Assembly: GCA_023079485.1 (NCBI GenBank)
Contig: CM041103.1
Span: 10,784,503 to 10,848,502, forward strand
Source: Archilochus colubris
Lineage: Eukaryota > Chordata > Aves > Apodiformes > Trochilidae
Reading direction: 5' to 3'
DNA length: 64,000 nucleotides
In this document: positions 12,041-23,530 of the stretch, one piece after another
How the letters are laid out: each line of letters begins with the position of its first letter
Numbering within the stretch: position 1 is the first letter of the stretch
The notes under the pieces: generated by a model
Database searches by the model: none
The model's input: the letters and a program-made list of their open reading frames with translations, nothing else
Told to the model about the DNA's origin: nothing
Translations under genes and position numbers: made by a program

Positions 12041-14926
12041 ACTCTTTATCTGTAAGCAATCTGCTCCTCACAACTGTGCCAGCAGGAATGCAGCCTTGGC
12101 TGTTTCCAGGCAGAAGCTGTCAGACACAACCCTGTAATTCCCCAACACTCTGACTTCTCCTGTTCTTATTATTTTATTGATCTGCTTTACAGAATATAGG
12201 TAGTTTACCCATTTCACCTTTCCTATTAAACTCAACTTGCCTTACTATAAATTGGATTTATAGCCAACTTATTGAAATTTACAGTGATACCCTTTGTGCA
12301 ATTTATTTTCCCTCTCTCTGCATAATCCTGTTAGTCCAATGCCAAAACACTATTCCACAGATTCCATAGAAAACAAACATAGAACACAAAACAGATTTCA
12401 TAGAAAGCAAAACATATTCTCCCTATTGGAAAGATGTCCAGCAACCTATTCCTGCCTACATCCTGGGTTAGCATAAATCACTATGTTTCTGCTTTGGATC
12501 AGCTACTTCAGAAAAAAGAAGTAGGGGGCTATTTCATATTTACACAAGTGTATGGCACTAGGATGATTCAGAATATTCCCTGCTACCTTGCTGTCTGTTA
12601 CACTGGGAGTGAGTCCTCATTCTGACTTGTTACGTGACTGCTCTGACATTCCTCTGGTCTCACATCAGCTTCCCAGTCCCAGCCCTTTTCAGCTGATGCA
12701 TCAGCTCAGTGCCATTTTCCCCTGCCCAGTGGGAAGGGAATGTCACTGCAAAGCAACACTGCAGCCCCAGTGCCCTCCTGCCAGCAGCATCACCCCTCAC
12801 ACTAATGGCACTCACTGGCACCTGAGCCGAGAGAAAACACAGCCTGAAGAGGAACACATAAACCCAGCACATTTTAGAAAGGATTTTTAAAAGAGGTGAA
12901 ATATCTGTGAGTCAGAAGTCAGGGAGATAATGGTTGTATTACTGGGGTGTGGATGGAGTGAGCCCAAGCAAGGCTGACTCACTTTCTCTGCAATACAGGG
13001 ATGCTTTCCCACCACCCTTCTTTAGGACAGTGCAAGTCCAAAACTCTAAGCATGACCTTCAGCCATCTGAGATAACACCTCTTAGAACTTGAGGGGGTAA
13101 ATTTAGCACAGATGTTTCTGAAGGCAGCTCCTTTAGAAGGTACCCATGACTAGCTTACAAAGCAGGAATGGTTTTGAACCTAAAAGGAATAAACTCAAAC
13201 CTGTCTCCCTTATTCCAGTGCAGCTCCTCATCACAAAAGCACTGAATCCACCACACACACCAAGCCATCTGCTCTGTTTATTACACACAAAACGTGGTCC
13301 AACAACTATAAAATCCCAAAGAGACTAAAAGAATGCATAAAAAAAATTACTGCAGTCCATCTCTGATACTCCATCTGTGCAATTCTTCCACACCCTACTT
13401 TTAGCAGACCTCTACAGATTAACTCCTTAGGTATCAGACATGCATTAATTTATGCCCATCTACAGAAAACTAATGCTAATTTTCATTATAAGAAATGGTG
13501 AATAAGCTACAGAGCAATGGGGGGACAAGGGACAGAGAAATGACCAGAATTCCAGTAAGGGAACACTTTCTCTTTTGCCTTCACAAACTGAACTTTCTCT
13601 GACCCCAGGAGGCTCCTCAAAACAAACAGGAGGTTGTGAATTATTAACAGTGCAAGCTATGAATAGCACAATTTTTAATGATAGCCAAAGCATTAGGATG
13701 CATGCACTATTGCACAGATCACCTACCCTGGTCCTACTGTGACTGCCCTTATGAGTTCCCAGACCTCTCATCTCTCAGGAGTGCTCCATAGAGGAACAGC
13801 TTTAAAGAGGGGGGAACATAACTTGTGGGCCTGAAAAAACACCATGGGCTTTCCTAGTTCTTTGCATTTGACACTTACCATGCTGATCTAACTTCCAGAG
13901 GTCTGTCTGGACAACCCAAACCACCCCAACTAACAGCAAACGATACCCCCAGTGGTCCCTGAACAGAGTAACCACACTGGGACAGCTTGTGCAGGCTGAG
14001 TGAGGAACTGCACAATAAGCAGACCTTGGAGAGAAACTGTGAACTAAATTCCCTGCTGATCTGAACTGAGCTTCATACACTGTAACCAGCAGCCTTTCCT
14101 GGTGGAAGCCTTCCAGCAGGGAGCCATAGCAATGGAAATGAAGCACAGCAAGCACACTGCTGAGAGTTTCGCAAGTAGCTGGATGACAGGAAATGCATGT
14201 GGCAAACACCTAGGATCAATTTACAGACCCCGGATAATGTTGCAAAGGCACACAAAGAGAAACCACAACCAATTCCTATAAAAGCAGCACAGCCCCTTTG
14301 TTGGGATACGCACTAATTTCAGGTGGCTTTCCTAATCCAGTGTGATGAATGACTGAGTCAAAAAGACTCCAACAAAGCTGAATAAGAAGCATGCAAACAC
14401 AGTTTAAAAAATCAGAGAAGAAAAAACAAATAAAATGTGTCTAAATAGATTCACCGTGGCAGAACAAAAGAATGTGAAATAATGCTTCAGCAGCCTGGGG
14501 AACAGCTCCGTAACTTGGATCTCAGAAAGTATTTCCAAGACAGGCAGACCACAGAAGAACTTTCATTTGTGAAAGCTTATTGCAGTCTGTAAAGTCTTGA
14601 TGGAGAAAGACAGCACTGAGTTTATTAGCTTCCCAGCTGAACAGCACTGTGCAGGCTTGGCAGCTGCATCCACAAAGGAAGATAATGGAAAAGACATAAA
14701 TCAGCCTTGAGCCATTGGCACAGCCCTGGTGGCATGTGAGTGCCTGGGGCATGCAGGCTGTGCCACCCCTGATCCCACAGCCCTACCTCACCACTGGAGC
14801 ACAGCAAAAATCATCTGAAAAATCATCAGTGTGGTTCACTCATAAGAAAAAGAAACGTTTCTTAGGTCCAAGGAGACAGCAAGGAAGAGACACCTGATGT
14901 AGAAAAGAGGTAAAACTTAGATATGC

Positions 14927-14971
14927 AAAAGGAGAAAGACAAAGGAAAAGGAAGGGAAGGAGATGGGGAAA
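14927..14971 (+). repeat. Purine-rich tract
   Basis: A run of about 45 bases of nearly pure A and G upstream of WSB1. It is low-complexity DNA without other recognisable content. Confidence 0.6.
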
Positions 14972-15629
14972 TACACAGACATTAGTACGAAGTCACACAG
15001 AGAATGAGGTGGCCTCAAAGTCTCTTTTTCCTTGTTTCTAGACAGCTACGTTAACTTAAACAGTAAATTCAAGGTTACCATAAACTAGTGCTTGGTGGAT
15101 TTACATGCTAAACTATACACATTTAGAAAGGACCGTCAAAGCAACTCCAAAGAGTTTGCCAGCCCCTTCTTAGGGAAGATGAAACCAAGTGCACAAATCA
15201 CTGCCCTGCTCACACATGCTGCAACACAGTCATACAATCTTTTGCATATTTTCTGGTGTACGTGTTGCCTTGTAGCCCCATGGCCAAACAGACATCAAGG
15301 ATGTCACAACCTTGCTTAAAAGATAATGGAGACAAGCTGTAAATGCTGCTGCTGGGGTGGGCAAGCAACCCAAGAACATCTGAGAACTCTGCAGTTTATC
15401 GACACAACCTCATCAGTACATCCCCCAGACAACTGCTATAAAAACCTTTTGACTGCAATATTGGGGCGATCAGGAGGTTCTCTGCACTGTGAACCCCCAT
15501 GTTTTGAGGGAGCCAGGGCACTACAGATTTAGTTCCTCAGTATAGCTAATATGGGAGTCATCTTTTGGCAGGAATGGGATTGAAAGATGCTGCTCGAAGA
15601 GGATGTAACTGCTGACCGGGACGGCCACA

Positions 15630-15669
15630 GCAGCCCAAGTCTCGGTACCGCAGCCCGAGTCTCGGTACC
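15630..15669. repeat. 20-bp tandem duplication upstream of WSB1
   Basis: Two adjacent 20-base units (15630-15649 and 15650-15669) differ at a single base and each ends CTCGGTACC. They sit about 500 bases upstream of the WSB1 start codon, at the outer edge of its CpG island. Confidence 0.95.
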
Positions 15670-16074
15670 ACTTCTCCGTGCAACATTCCCCCCAGGCAAG
15701 GAGGGGAGTGGGGTGCGGGTTAGGCACCTCCTAACACCAAGTGTCTTTTACAGCGAAGGCTGGAGGCTGATCAGCCCCCCGCATGTCGTGACCATCGCTA
15801 GGAACAAAACTCCGCATCTTGCCGCGTGGACGGAACCGACTCCCACAGGGCAGGGAGACCCAAGGCGATGTGGGCAGCCAGTAGGTGCCTGGCGGCAGAA
15901 CGGGACACCGAGACACAGAGACGGGATGATGAGGCCGGGCCGTGAGGAAGGGCAGGAGGAGAAGATGGGCTCCCGAGAACCCCCCCGCGGCCCCGAGCCC
16001 CGGCAGCGCGGGAGGAGCCGGGGAGGGCGCGTCCCCCGCCCGCCCCGCCCGCCCCGCACTACACCCGCGCCGCC

Positions 16075-16086
16075 GCCGCCATTTTG
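16075..16086 (+). promoter_or_regulatory. YY1-type element near the WSB1 start
   Basis: GCCGCCATTTTG is a full match to the YY1 consensus (CCGCCATNTT). It lies 76 bases before the WSB1 ATG. Such sites usually sit just downstream of the transcription start in CpG promoters, so the start is probably within a few tens of bases to the left. That placement is inferred. Confidence 0.6.
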
Positions 16087-16161
16087 TCCCAGTCCCTGCG
16101 TCCCCGGGCAGCCGCTGCCTCGCTCCGCCGCAGGTCCCGAGGTCCGAGGGCCGCCCCGTAG

Positions 16162-16201
16162 ATGGCCAGCTTTCCCCCGAGTGTCAACGAGAAGCTCATC
16201 G
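16162..16201 (+). CDS. WSB1: WSB1 exon 1 (coding part)
   Basis: Encodes MASFPPSVNEKLI plus the first base of codon 14 and ends at a GTGAGG donor. The preceding TAG (16159-16161) is an in-frame stop directly abutting the ATG. Confidence 0.95.
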
Positions 16202-19200
16202 GTGAGGGGCGCCCGGGGCGGGACGGGAGGGGGAGGGTGGGGTTAACGCCGTCCATGACCGGGATCCGCGGGTCCGTCGGCGGAGCGGGTTCGGTGCCGG
16301 CGGTGGTGCCGGGGGTGCTGCCCGGTTCTGCGGGCGGGGAGCGGGACGCCGGAGCTTTCCCCGGCCGGCACAGGCGGCAGCCGCCCCGCTGGCGGGGGGA
16401 GGCAGCGCGGCCACGCAGCAGGGCGGGGAACATCCGAGGGCTCCGTCCCTCCCTGGCTGTTCCTTTCCTCACCTAATTACTGCAGGTGTACTCGGATCTG
16501 CGGGTAAAGGCTGGGAAAAAAATCATTACGGAGCGTCTCATTTGCTAATCTCTGAAGTTTTAGGTCAAGTTGGAGCGAGCTGTGCGGCTGTCTCGAGAGC
16601 TGTAGTTAGAAAAATTGAATAGAATTCAGTAAATTTCTTCTCTGATCCCGAGATGTGGTTCCCCTCCCGTGACACCCAGGCCATTGTAACACTGAGCTCT
16701 TCCTCTTTGGTGACTCAGTCTCTGTAGCTGAGGATCAGCCTCGTCACTTCATACCGTGACAAAGAGACCCCTTCCCAGCTACTTCAAATGCCACGAAAGA
16801 AAAGCAAAGTGATGTATTTCCTGGTTCCCTTGCAACCTTCTAAAATATGCCGGGTTTTTTCTTCTTTTTCCCCCTTCCTTTTAATGGCATTTCCTCTGTT
16901 TTCTCTCCAGCACGATCACGCACTGTAGGAGAACTCTTGGCCCCAACTTCTCCTTTTGACAAGAAGTGTGGACGTGAGAACTGGACGGTTGCGTTTGCTC
17001 CAGATGGATCCTACTTTGCTTGGTCACAAGGGCACCGCATAGTGAAGCTGGTTCCCTGGGCTCAGTGCCTGAATAACTTGTAAGGCAAAACTCTGTGGCT
17101 TATAATTAATTGGGAAAACGTAGGCTATCAGAACAGGAGATAACTTTAAATAGATTAAAACTCGCGTATTGGCTGTTTAGGTTTGGTGTTTGTAGGAAAA
17201 AAGTAGTTCTTTAAACTAACAGCTATTGTTTTATCACTTCCTCTGTGGCCAGCAAGAGAAACAACAGTATTGCAGCCTCCCAGGGACTATGGGGGAGTGA
17301 TTTACTAACTTGATAAAATAAAAATAAGTTAGAATGAACAGGAGATTTAAAGACTCGAGCAGATCTGGACTTGTAAGTTTCCTATTGGGAAGCTATTTGG
17401 TTTTACTTTTTTAGGATTTTACTCAAAGTGAACAGAGGTAAAAGTGCATACAAAAGCATTAGTATTCTGTTGTGTACGAAGGTTTCCAGGTGCTGGTATC
17501 TTTTTGACACTTATAAGAAAAAAGCTGCTTTTGTAATTTGAAAAATGTATCATTGTGGGCCACCAAAATGTATATTGTGGCAACCCACAGATTTCACTAA
17601 GCCTGAAAGATCTTTTTGTTCTGGTGGTTTTTCAAGATACTTTATTGCTACACTTTGTTTTCTCGTTTTGTTCTGCAGCTTGTTGCACGGCACAAAGAAT
17701 GTTGCAAATCCTCTCAGTACCAGACTCCCGCGACAGAACAGTGACAGTGGCCAGAAGAACAAGCCTTGTGAACATATCATAGACTGTGGGGATATCGTCT
17801 GGAGCCTGGCTTTTGGGTCCTCAGTGCCTGAGAAGCAGAGTCGCTGTGTGAACATAGAATGGCACCGCTTCAAATTCGGGCAGGATCAGCTCCTGCTTGC
17901 AACGGGGCTGAACAACGGGCGCATCAAGATCTGGGATGTGTACACAGGTAGGGGATGGGAGAGGGAGTTCTCACCTCACTGTCACTGTGTGCACCACCAG
18001 TGCCATCAGTGCAGAGAGTGCGTGGCTGACAGGAGCTTTCATTGGCAACTGGACCTTGAATACAAGGCAAGTAATCCAAAAAGAGCAGGAACTCTTGCAG
18101 CTGGAAATGTGCCAATACTGCTAGAGGAAGGAACAGACTCAGGTCATGCTCTGAGATGGAAGTGATAGAAGATGAAGCCTTGTTGCTGCAGAATGGTTAA
18201 ATATGTGGTTGACTGTGTATATTGGTTGTTTACTCTGAAATCTTCTCTTGGGCTGTAGTTTTAATATACTTTCAAACAAAAGAAACTTTCAAAAAAATGA
18301 AGTTGCTCTCTGCTCTTGAATATGGGAGAGAACTATGTTGATGAGGACCTTTTATTTATTTATTTTAAGTAAATAATTGTTCAAATGGTAAGAGGCCTAA
18401 TGTGAAAATAGGGAATCATAGTTTAGCTGGTAGCCCAGCTGCTAGGTGGGGAGAGAACTTCTTGGCTTTAAAAAAATGAAACTACACTTCTACAAAGAAT
18501 TTGGCTTTACGTGCTGTAATTTTGTATTCTGTATTTGTATCCATAAAGCATTTAATCTGAATAAAAGTACAGCCCTTCATTTTAAATTGTGGTATTTTCA
18601 TGTAACAGGAAAGCTCCTCCTTAACCTGATGGACCATACTGAAGTTGTTAGAGATTTAACTTTTGCCCCAGATGGCAGCCTGATTTTAGTGTCTGCATCC
18701 AGAGACAAAACACTGAGAGTGTGGGACCTAAAAGATGATGGTATGCATTTTAAGTTTATCTGCTCTAATACACAGAAGAAACATCCATGTACTTTCCTCT
18801 TTTATTGCTATAAACTCAGGCCAGGATTTCTTAAAAATAATTTTGTATTACCAGTCACGTTGTATGCTCTCTTGAAATTCTTCATCTATTTGTACCCTCA
18901 AGCTATAAAATGGTACTGGATTAAGTTAAGAGTGCATGAAAGGGACAGAGGATTTAGAGGCTGCATGATGGAATTTTTATGTCTGTGTAGAATAACTCTG
19001 CAAGATGTTTGGAAGAACAGTATAAAATTTTATGAAGGTAGAACTAATTTGGAAAAGCTTTTCAGTTTGAATTTGTGATATTTAATCAATTCTTACAGGA
19101 ATGTCTTTCTTTTTAGGAAATATGATGAAAGTGTTGAGAGGACATCAGAACTGGGTATATGGTTGTGCATTCTCTCCAGACTCATCTATCCTCTGTTCTG

Positions 19201-22200
19201 TCGGAGCTAGTAAAGCAGTATGTGTCAGAGTTCCTTGTTCATTCCATCTACTGAATTGTGTGCATAATTATTTTAAATCTAAGTAACATGAAGCTCGGTG
19301 TCATGAACTTCTAATGTTTTATGATGATGTAAAAGTGCATGAAATGAAAATAGCAAATGGTGCTTTGAGACACTGATTTAGGAATTGAACTTGCACTGCT
19401 TTTAGTTGAAGAAACTCTGAGCACTCTTTGAATAATAGTTCTACACATCTGCACAAGGTCATAGTATAAAAGCAAAGAAGACTAAAGCTTCCAGTGTTAA
19501 AAAATTAATTATATTAATGCATAAAACTGTTTTGTTATTGATTTTTATCCTTTCTATTTCCTACTCAATTAAAAAGGACTTTTCAAAGTCTGAGCCAGTC
19601 ACGGTATCTCCTGCTGAACAAAAATGTTTCTACATGTTTTCCAATACCAATCACACTCATGTCCAAAAGCTCTAGAATGAAGAACAGCATCCTGGTTTTG
19701 TTTTCCTCCCTATTCTAATGCCCTGCTAGAGAACTGAAAGCAGTGCAGGTAAAGCACATGTGCCATAGGCTGCTTTTCTTGGCACTGAGGAGTTAGGGTA
19801 AAACAGAAGGGGGAGTTCAGTTGAGTCACAGGGCTCTGTGGGCAGTTCAAGGAAGCCTGGTGATGCTGAGTAATAGCACAGCTCAGTCACTGGACACCAC
19901 TTAATATGGATGACTGTTCAAATGCATTTTATACTTTAAATTATCAGTGCAGATTTGATAGCTAATAGTTGAGGTCTGGGGTTTGTTTTCTCTTTAAATA
20001 GAGCAGATGTGGATGTATACATGACTGTCTTTAGGCTGTGTGTTTTCCATAAGCTTCTTGCTTTCCCTGTCACAGGTGGTGGCAGCAATATTGGTGTGAT
20101 TTAAGCTGGCACCACTCACACAGGAGCACAATGGTGTTAGCTGGGCAGAAAGAGTGGCATCTCTGGCTACCAGGCTGGGGGCGAACTTTACCATAGGACG
20201 AAGTAACCTTGCCTTGGACTGCAAGGTGTACTGTACGTACACAGGTGCTGGTTGATGTCCACTTTCTGCTTTCTTTCTTTCCTTTTTTTTTTTTTTTTTT
20301 TTTTTTAATAATAATTTTCACAGCAGTGAGACACGCTGACTCCTAAAACTTAGCTTGCAGTTTTAACAAAATGTTGGGGGCTCCTTGGAGAAACTGGTCA
20401 AGGCGTTTATGACTGACTGTAAAATGGTTCAGCTTTAGGAAGAGTGTGAGGCACTAAGGCTCTGTTTGCTTTGGTCAAACATAAATTTATCCAAGATGTC
20501 AATATTTATTTAATCTGTGCAGTAAAACTGAGTCAGGGGAAAAATTAAGAACCCTTTTTTAGCTCTTTTAGGGACATAACATCTTATGCTAAAGACTTGT
20601 ATTTTCTATATAGTTATGCTGCAGTACATAGATCATTCCTATTAAGTAATTCTGCACAGTCTGTTTGATTACCTGTAATGTACAGCTGCATGTCAAAACC
20701 CAGAATACTATAATCTTTTATCAATTTATGTAATACAATATGTAATGAACAGTGTAAATTGTAATATTAATGTCATTTTTTTATCGTTGACTTGATTTTA
20801 AATGCATAAATTCTTTCTAATAATGTGGTTAGACTTCCCTATTGTTTTGCCAAAGAGATAACTTTTGGCTGTGAAAATTCTTTTTGCTTGCAGTATCTGT
20901 TTCTCTTCCTAGGCTGACGTTGGTGATCCAAGCCAATTGTAAACAAGTGATCTTAAACTCAAAGGGATGCAACTGGAGTAACAATATGTTAACCTTACAT
21001 TTTCTGTCTGTATATTTCTTAAAATTTTGGTAGTTACTGAAAAGAGGGGACTGTAGAGTTTAACCCTATTTATTTCTGCATATTTAATAAAATAGTTTTG
21101 TAATGCACAAATTGCAGTAAGCTACACGGTTAAATTGTGTTGCCTTTATCTTATATTTTGGCTTATTTTGTTAACATTTAACAAACGAGTTAGAATTTGC
21201 ATGTCTGCTTTAATTATTTTTTAAAAATCTGATTTTAATCTGAGTATGACACTGAGCATATTTCATAATTGTAGTAATTCATAATGCCTGATTTTAATAT
21301 AATCCTAAATAAGACTAGCAGCTATACTTTTTTTTAAAAGAAAGTAAATGCTTCATTGCATCTCTGAGCAGAGCTATACCATTAGCTTATCTAATTGCAG
21401 GTTTTTCTCTGGGATATGGATAAGTACTCCATGATAAGGAAACTTGAAGGACATCACAATGATGTTGTAGCTTGTGAGTTTTCTCCTGATGGAGCTTTAC
21501 TGGCTACTGCATCCTATGATACTCGAGTCTATGTCTGGGATCCACATATTGGAGTGATTCTTATGGAATTTGGGTAAGTAAAGGAGTCAGATATGGAAAC
21601 TTTCCCCTGGAGTGAGGATGACTGCTGAAAATTAATGGGTTTATGTACTTAACTGATAATGAGATTTGAGAAAAATCTTGGCAGTGGCTGATGGGAATCA
21701 TAAAGTGGCAGAGCAGTGGAGATGAGTCAGACTTCTGAGAATTGAAAGCACTGATATTTAATGTGTACTCATTTAAGAAGTGTTCAGTACTGCAACAGAT
21801 ACAGTAGTGCAGCCTCCCCTCCTGATCTCATTGAAATGGTCAGTCCTTTTTTAGTTCCTCAGCTTTGGTAGTCATGGCTGGACCAGCTGGCTGCCAGCTG
21901 AATGTTTCTCTGTCTCCAGGCATCTGTTTCCCCCTCCTACTCCAATATTTGCTGGAGGTGCAAACGACCGGTGGGTCAGATCAGTATCTTTCAGTCACGA
22001 TGGACTCCACATTGCAAGCCTTGCTGATGATAAGTGAGTATGAGGAAAGGTTTGTTATCATTCCTCCCATATGACATGAACTTTTCAAGACTAGGCCAGC
22101 TTTTTTTAAAAAGCTGAGAAGGGACTTATTAGTGTCTGTAGATGAGTTGTCTGGTATACTTGGGTTTTGTAGAAATGATGAGTTGTGCCCAGAGCAGATG

Positions 22201-23530
22201 ATCTGAATAACCTAAATGTGTAGCAGCTGAGAACAGAAAAAGAGGGGTTGTAAACAGTGAAGAATGGAAATGCAGTCACAGTGCAGGTGCTGTGTATAGT
22301 AGTAGATTTGCTAAGTAAAAAGAAAAGTATTCTGTGATCTATGCAACTTAACACTGCAAATAATGCTTTGAAGAAGTGTATTTTAGGAATATGAAGAATC
22401 TCAAGATGACAGCAAGAGTATTAAACTACAGGAGGGGTTTAGGTTCTTTGGTTGGTTGGTTGGTTGTTTTTTAATTAAGCATTATTGGTATTTCCTGGCA
22501 TAGATGACACCTAAGAGAGAGATTGTCTATAGTTCAGGGTAATGCTTTTTGCTGTCGAAGGCAACCTTTTATTTTAATATTCAGAATGAAAATGGTTGAA
22601 GAAGTACAGCTCAAGGTATAGATCAGGAATGACATTTTGGGCCACATCTGGAACACCCTGTATGCATATTAAAATGTCTACAGAAATTCCCTGAACTCTG
22701 CTTCAGAGTAGTTCCTTGGGCAGCATCAAGGAAAATGGCAGGCAGAATTAAATGTCTACTCTGTTAACTTCCTACTTTGTTCTCCACTTTCCAGAATGGT
22801 AAGATTCTGGAGAATTGATGAAGAGTACCCTGTACAAGTTGCTCCTCTGAACAATGGACTCTGTTGTACTTTTTCTACTGATGGCAGTGTTCTAGCTGCA
22901 GGGCAAGTATACATTTTTTTGTTTCACCCCTTAAAATCTAAAACCCAAATATGAAAATCTTCAATAGTGACTTGCAGCTTGGTATTTCTGACTTGGTTTT
23001 GGCACCATTTGTTTAAACATGCCTGGAATAGCAGCAAAATCAACAAACTGATAAACCAATTTCTTATCTTTGAGACTAAATAAAAGATCTACAAACATGT
23101 GGACTGGAAAAAGCCCATTAGGTAATCAAGGGCAGTTACATTGTTTCAGGTGGGAAGGTGTGCTTAGGCTTCTTGCACAGATAATGAGCAAGTTGCTAAT
23201 TGTGCTGCTGTGCCTTAGGGACAACTGCAGCAGAGTGTAAATGAGGAACAGACAGAGCTAAGCTAAGGGGAAGTTCAGAGTCATTCCTCCCAACTAGCAC
23301 TAGATCTGAGAATTCCTACTAATTTGAAGTCATGCAGGTGGGATAACTCTGGTGGGGTTTTTCTGTGCAGGACACAGGATGGCAGTGTGTATTTCTGGGC
23401 AACTCCAAGACAAGTCTCCAGTCTGCAGCACCTGTGTCGCATGGCAATCCGGAGGGTGATGCCCACCAGCCAGGTCAAGAACTTGCCCGTCCCATCCAAA
23501 GTGGTGGAGTTCCTCTGTTACCAGATTTGA
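16162..23530 (+). CDS. WSB1: WD repeat and SOCS box-containing protein 1 (complete, nine exons)
   Basis: Nine exons join as 16162-16201, 16911-17079, 17679-17947, 18609-18740, 19117-19217, 21401-21573, 21920-22033, 22795-22902 and 23371-23530: 1266 bases, 421 codons plus TGA, the same length as human WSB1 as I recall it. Phases agree at every junction. The protein is a WD40 propeller with WD-type ends at residues 155, 198, 241, 283, 338 and 378. A C-terminal SOCS box follows, with BC-box SLQHLCRMAI (386-395) and Cullin-5 box LPVP (407-410). WSB1 is the substrate receptor of an Elongin B/C-Cullin 5-Rbx ubiquitin ligase; reported substrates include HIPK2, type 2 deiodinase and VHL. A TAG stop immediately precedes the ATG in frame, so this start is firm although the base at -3 is T. 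Introns 1-7 are GT-AG; intron 8 appears to be GC-AG. The introns hold no other gene that I recognise. Confidence 0.97.
16911..17079 (+). CDS. WSB1: WSB1 exon 2
   Basis: Acceptor TCTCCAG and donor GTAAGG. Encodes residues 14-70, including the conserved ENWTVAFAPDGSYFAW segment (first propeller strands) and HRIVKLVPW. Leaves two bases of codon 70 to be completed by exon 3. Confidence 0.96.
17679..17947 (+). CDS. WSB1: WSB1 exon 3
   Basis: Acceptor TTCTGCAG and donor GTAGGG. Encodes residues 70-160: the variable LLHGTKN to NKPCEHI insertion, then DCGDIVWSLAFGSS and a WD unit ending GRIKIWDVYTG with Trp155. Confidence 0.96.
18609..18740 (+). CDS. WSB1: WSB1 exon 4
   Basis: Acceptor TGTAACAG and donor GTATGC. 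Encodes residues 160-204, one near-complete WD40 repeat (HTEVVRDLTFAPDGS to TLRVWDLKDDG, Trp198). Confidence 0.96.
19117..19217 (+). CDS. WSB1: WSB1 exon 5
   Basis: Acceptor TTTTTAG and donor GTATGT. Encodes residues 204-237, the first part of the next WD40 repeat (VLRGHQNWVYGCAFSPDSS). A second AG at 19097-19098 could act as an alternative acceptor that adds six in-frame codons. Confidence 0.95.
19218..21400 (+). other. WSB1: WSB1 intron 5
   Basis: The longest WSB1 intron (about 2.2 kb), GT-AG. It contains a run of 24 T at 20283-20306 preceded by a CTTT-rich stretch, and otherwise AT-rich DNA without a recognisable exon. A mid-intron stretch of higher G+C at about 20060-20250 has no coding resemblance I can name. 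Confidence 0.85.
20283..20306 (+). repeat. T24 homopolymer in WSB1 intron 5
   Basis: An uninterrupted run of 24 T. It could be a plain homopolymer or the A-tail of a minus-strand insertion, but I see no retroposon body beside it. Confidence 0.95.
21401..21573 (+). CDS. WSB1: WSB1 exon 6
   Basis: Acceptor AATTGCAG and donor GTAAGT. Encodes residues 238-295: VFLWDMDKY closes one repeat (Trp241) and LEGHHNDVVACEFSPDG to RVYVWDPH is the next (Trp283). Confidence 0.97.
21920..22033 (+). CDS. WSB1: WSB1 exon 7
   Basis: Acceptor TGTCTCCAG and donor GTGAGT. Encodes residues 295-333, the HLFPPPTPIFAGGANDRW linker followed by VRSVSFSHDGLHIASLADD. Confidence 0.96.
22795..22902 (+). CDS. WSB1: WSB1 exon 8 (ends at a GC donor)
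   Basis: Acceptor CTTTCCAG. Encodes residues 333-369 (MVRFWRIDEEYP to GSVLAAG). The reading frame and the join to exon 9 require the exon to end GCAGG, with intron 8 starting GCAAGT. The nearest GT, four bases further, would shift the frame. Confidence 0.93.
22903..23370 (+). other. WSB1: WSB1 intron 8, GC-AG type
   Basis: Begins GCAAGT and ends GTGCAG. The upstream exon end AGG followed by GCAAGT fits the strong consensus of GC-AG introns recognised by the major spliceosome. No other content was recognised in the intron. Confidence 0.85.
23371..23530 (+). CDS. WSB1: WSB1 exon 9 (SOCS box and stop)
   Basis: Encodes residues 369-421 and the TGA at 23528-23530. GSVYFWATPRQ (Trp378) is the last WD-type strand. 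The SOCS box follows: SLQHLCRMAI is the Elongin-binding BC-box and LPVP the Cullin-5 box. The C-terminus EFLCYQI resembles human WSB1. Confidence 0.97.

Larger units (their letters stand above)
4801..15600. other. NF1-WSB1 intergenic region
   Basis: About 10.8 kb between the divergent NF1 and WSB1 promoters. I recognise no coding exon: open frames are short, without family resemblance, and overlap on both strands. The stretch holds a GGAA-rich tract (7171-7196), the ATCTTT microsatellite (6709-6783), a motif-rich block near 8220-8470, a likely ancient repeat remnant (9840-9925) and a purine-rich tract (about 14927-14971). Otherwise I see nothing specific. Confidence 0.7.
15840..16460. promoter_or_regulatory. 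WSB1 promoter CpG island
   Basis: G+C and CpG density rise steeply from about 15840, peak around 16000-16420 and fall by 16480. The island covers the likely transcription start, the 5' untranslated region, exon 1 and the first part of intron 1. Overlapping CCGCCC-type GC boxes lie at 16030-16057 and a YY1-type site at 16075-16086. No TATA box was seen. Confidence 0.85.

Noticed and set aside
15260..15264. ACGTG considered as a hypoxia-response element for WSB1
   Set aside because: WSB1 is known to respond to hypoxia, but a lone 5-base core 900 bp upstream is expected by chance and lacks a supporting partner site.
15587..16476. Open frames of 100-219 codons across the WSB1 promoter
   Set aside because: GC-rich artefacts running through promoter, exon 1 and intron 1. 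The real WSB1 frame is fixed by homology and by the in-frame TAG before its ATG.
17545..19286. Longer open frames extending WSB1 exons 3, 4 and 5 into introns
   Set aside because: The extensions beyond the splice sites lose all resemblance to WSB1, and canonical donor and acceptor sites with matching phases bound the conserved parts.
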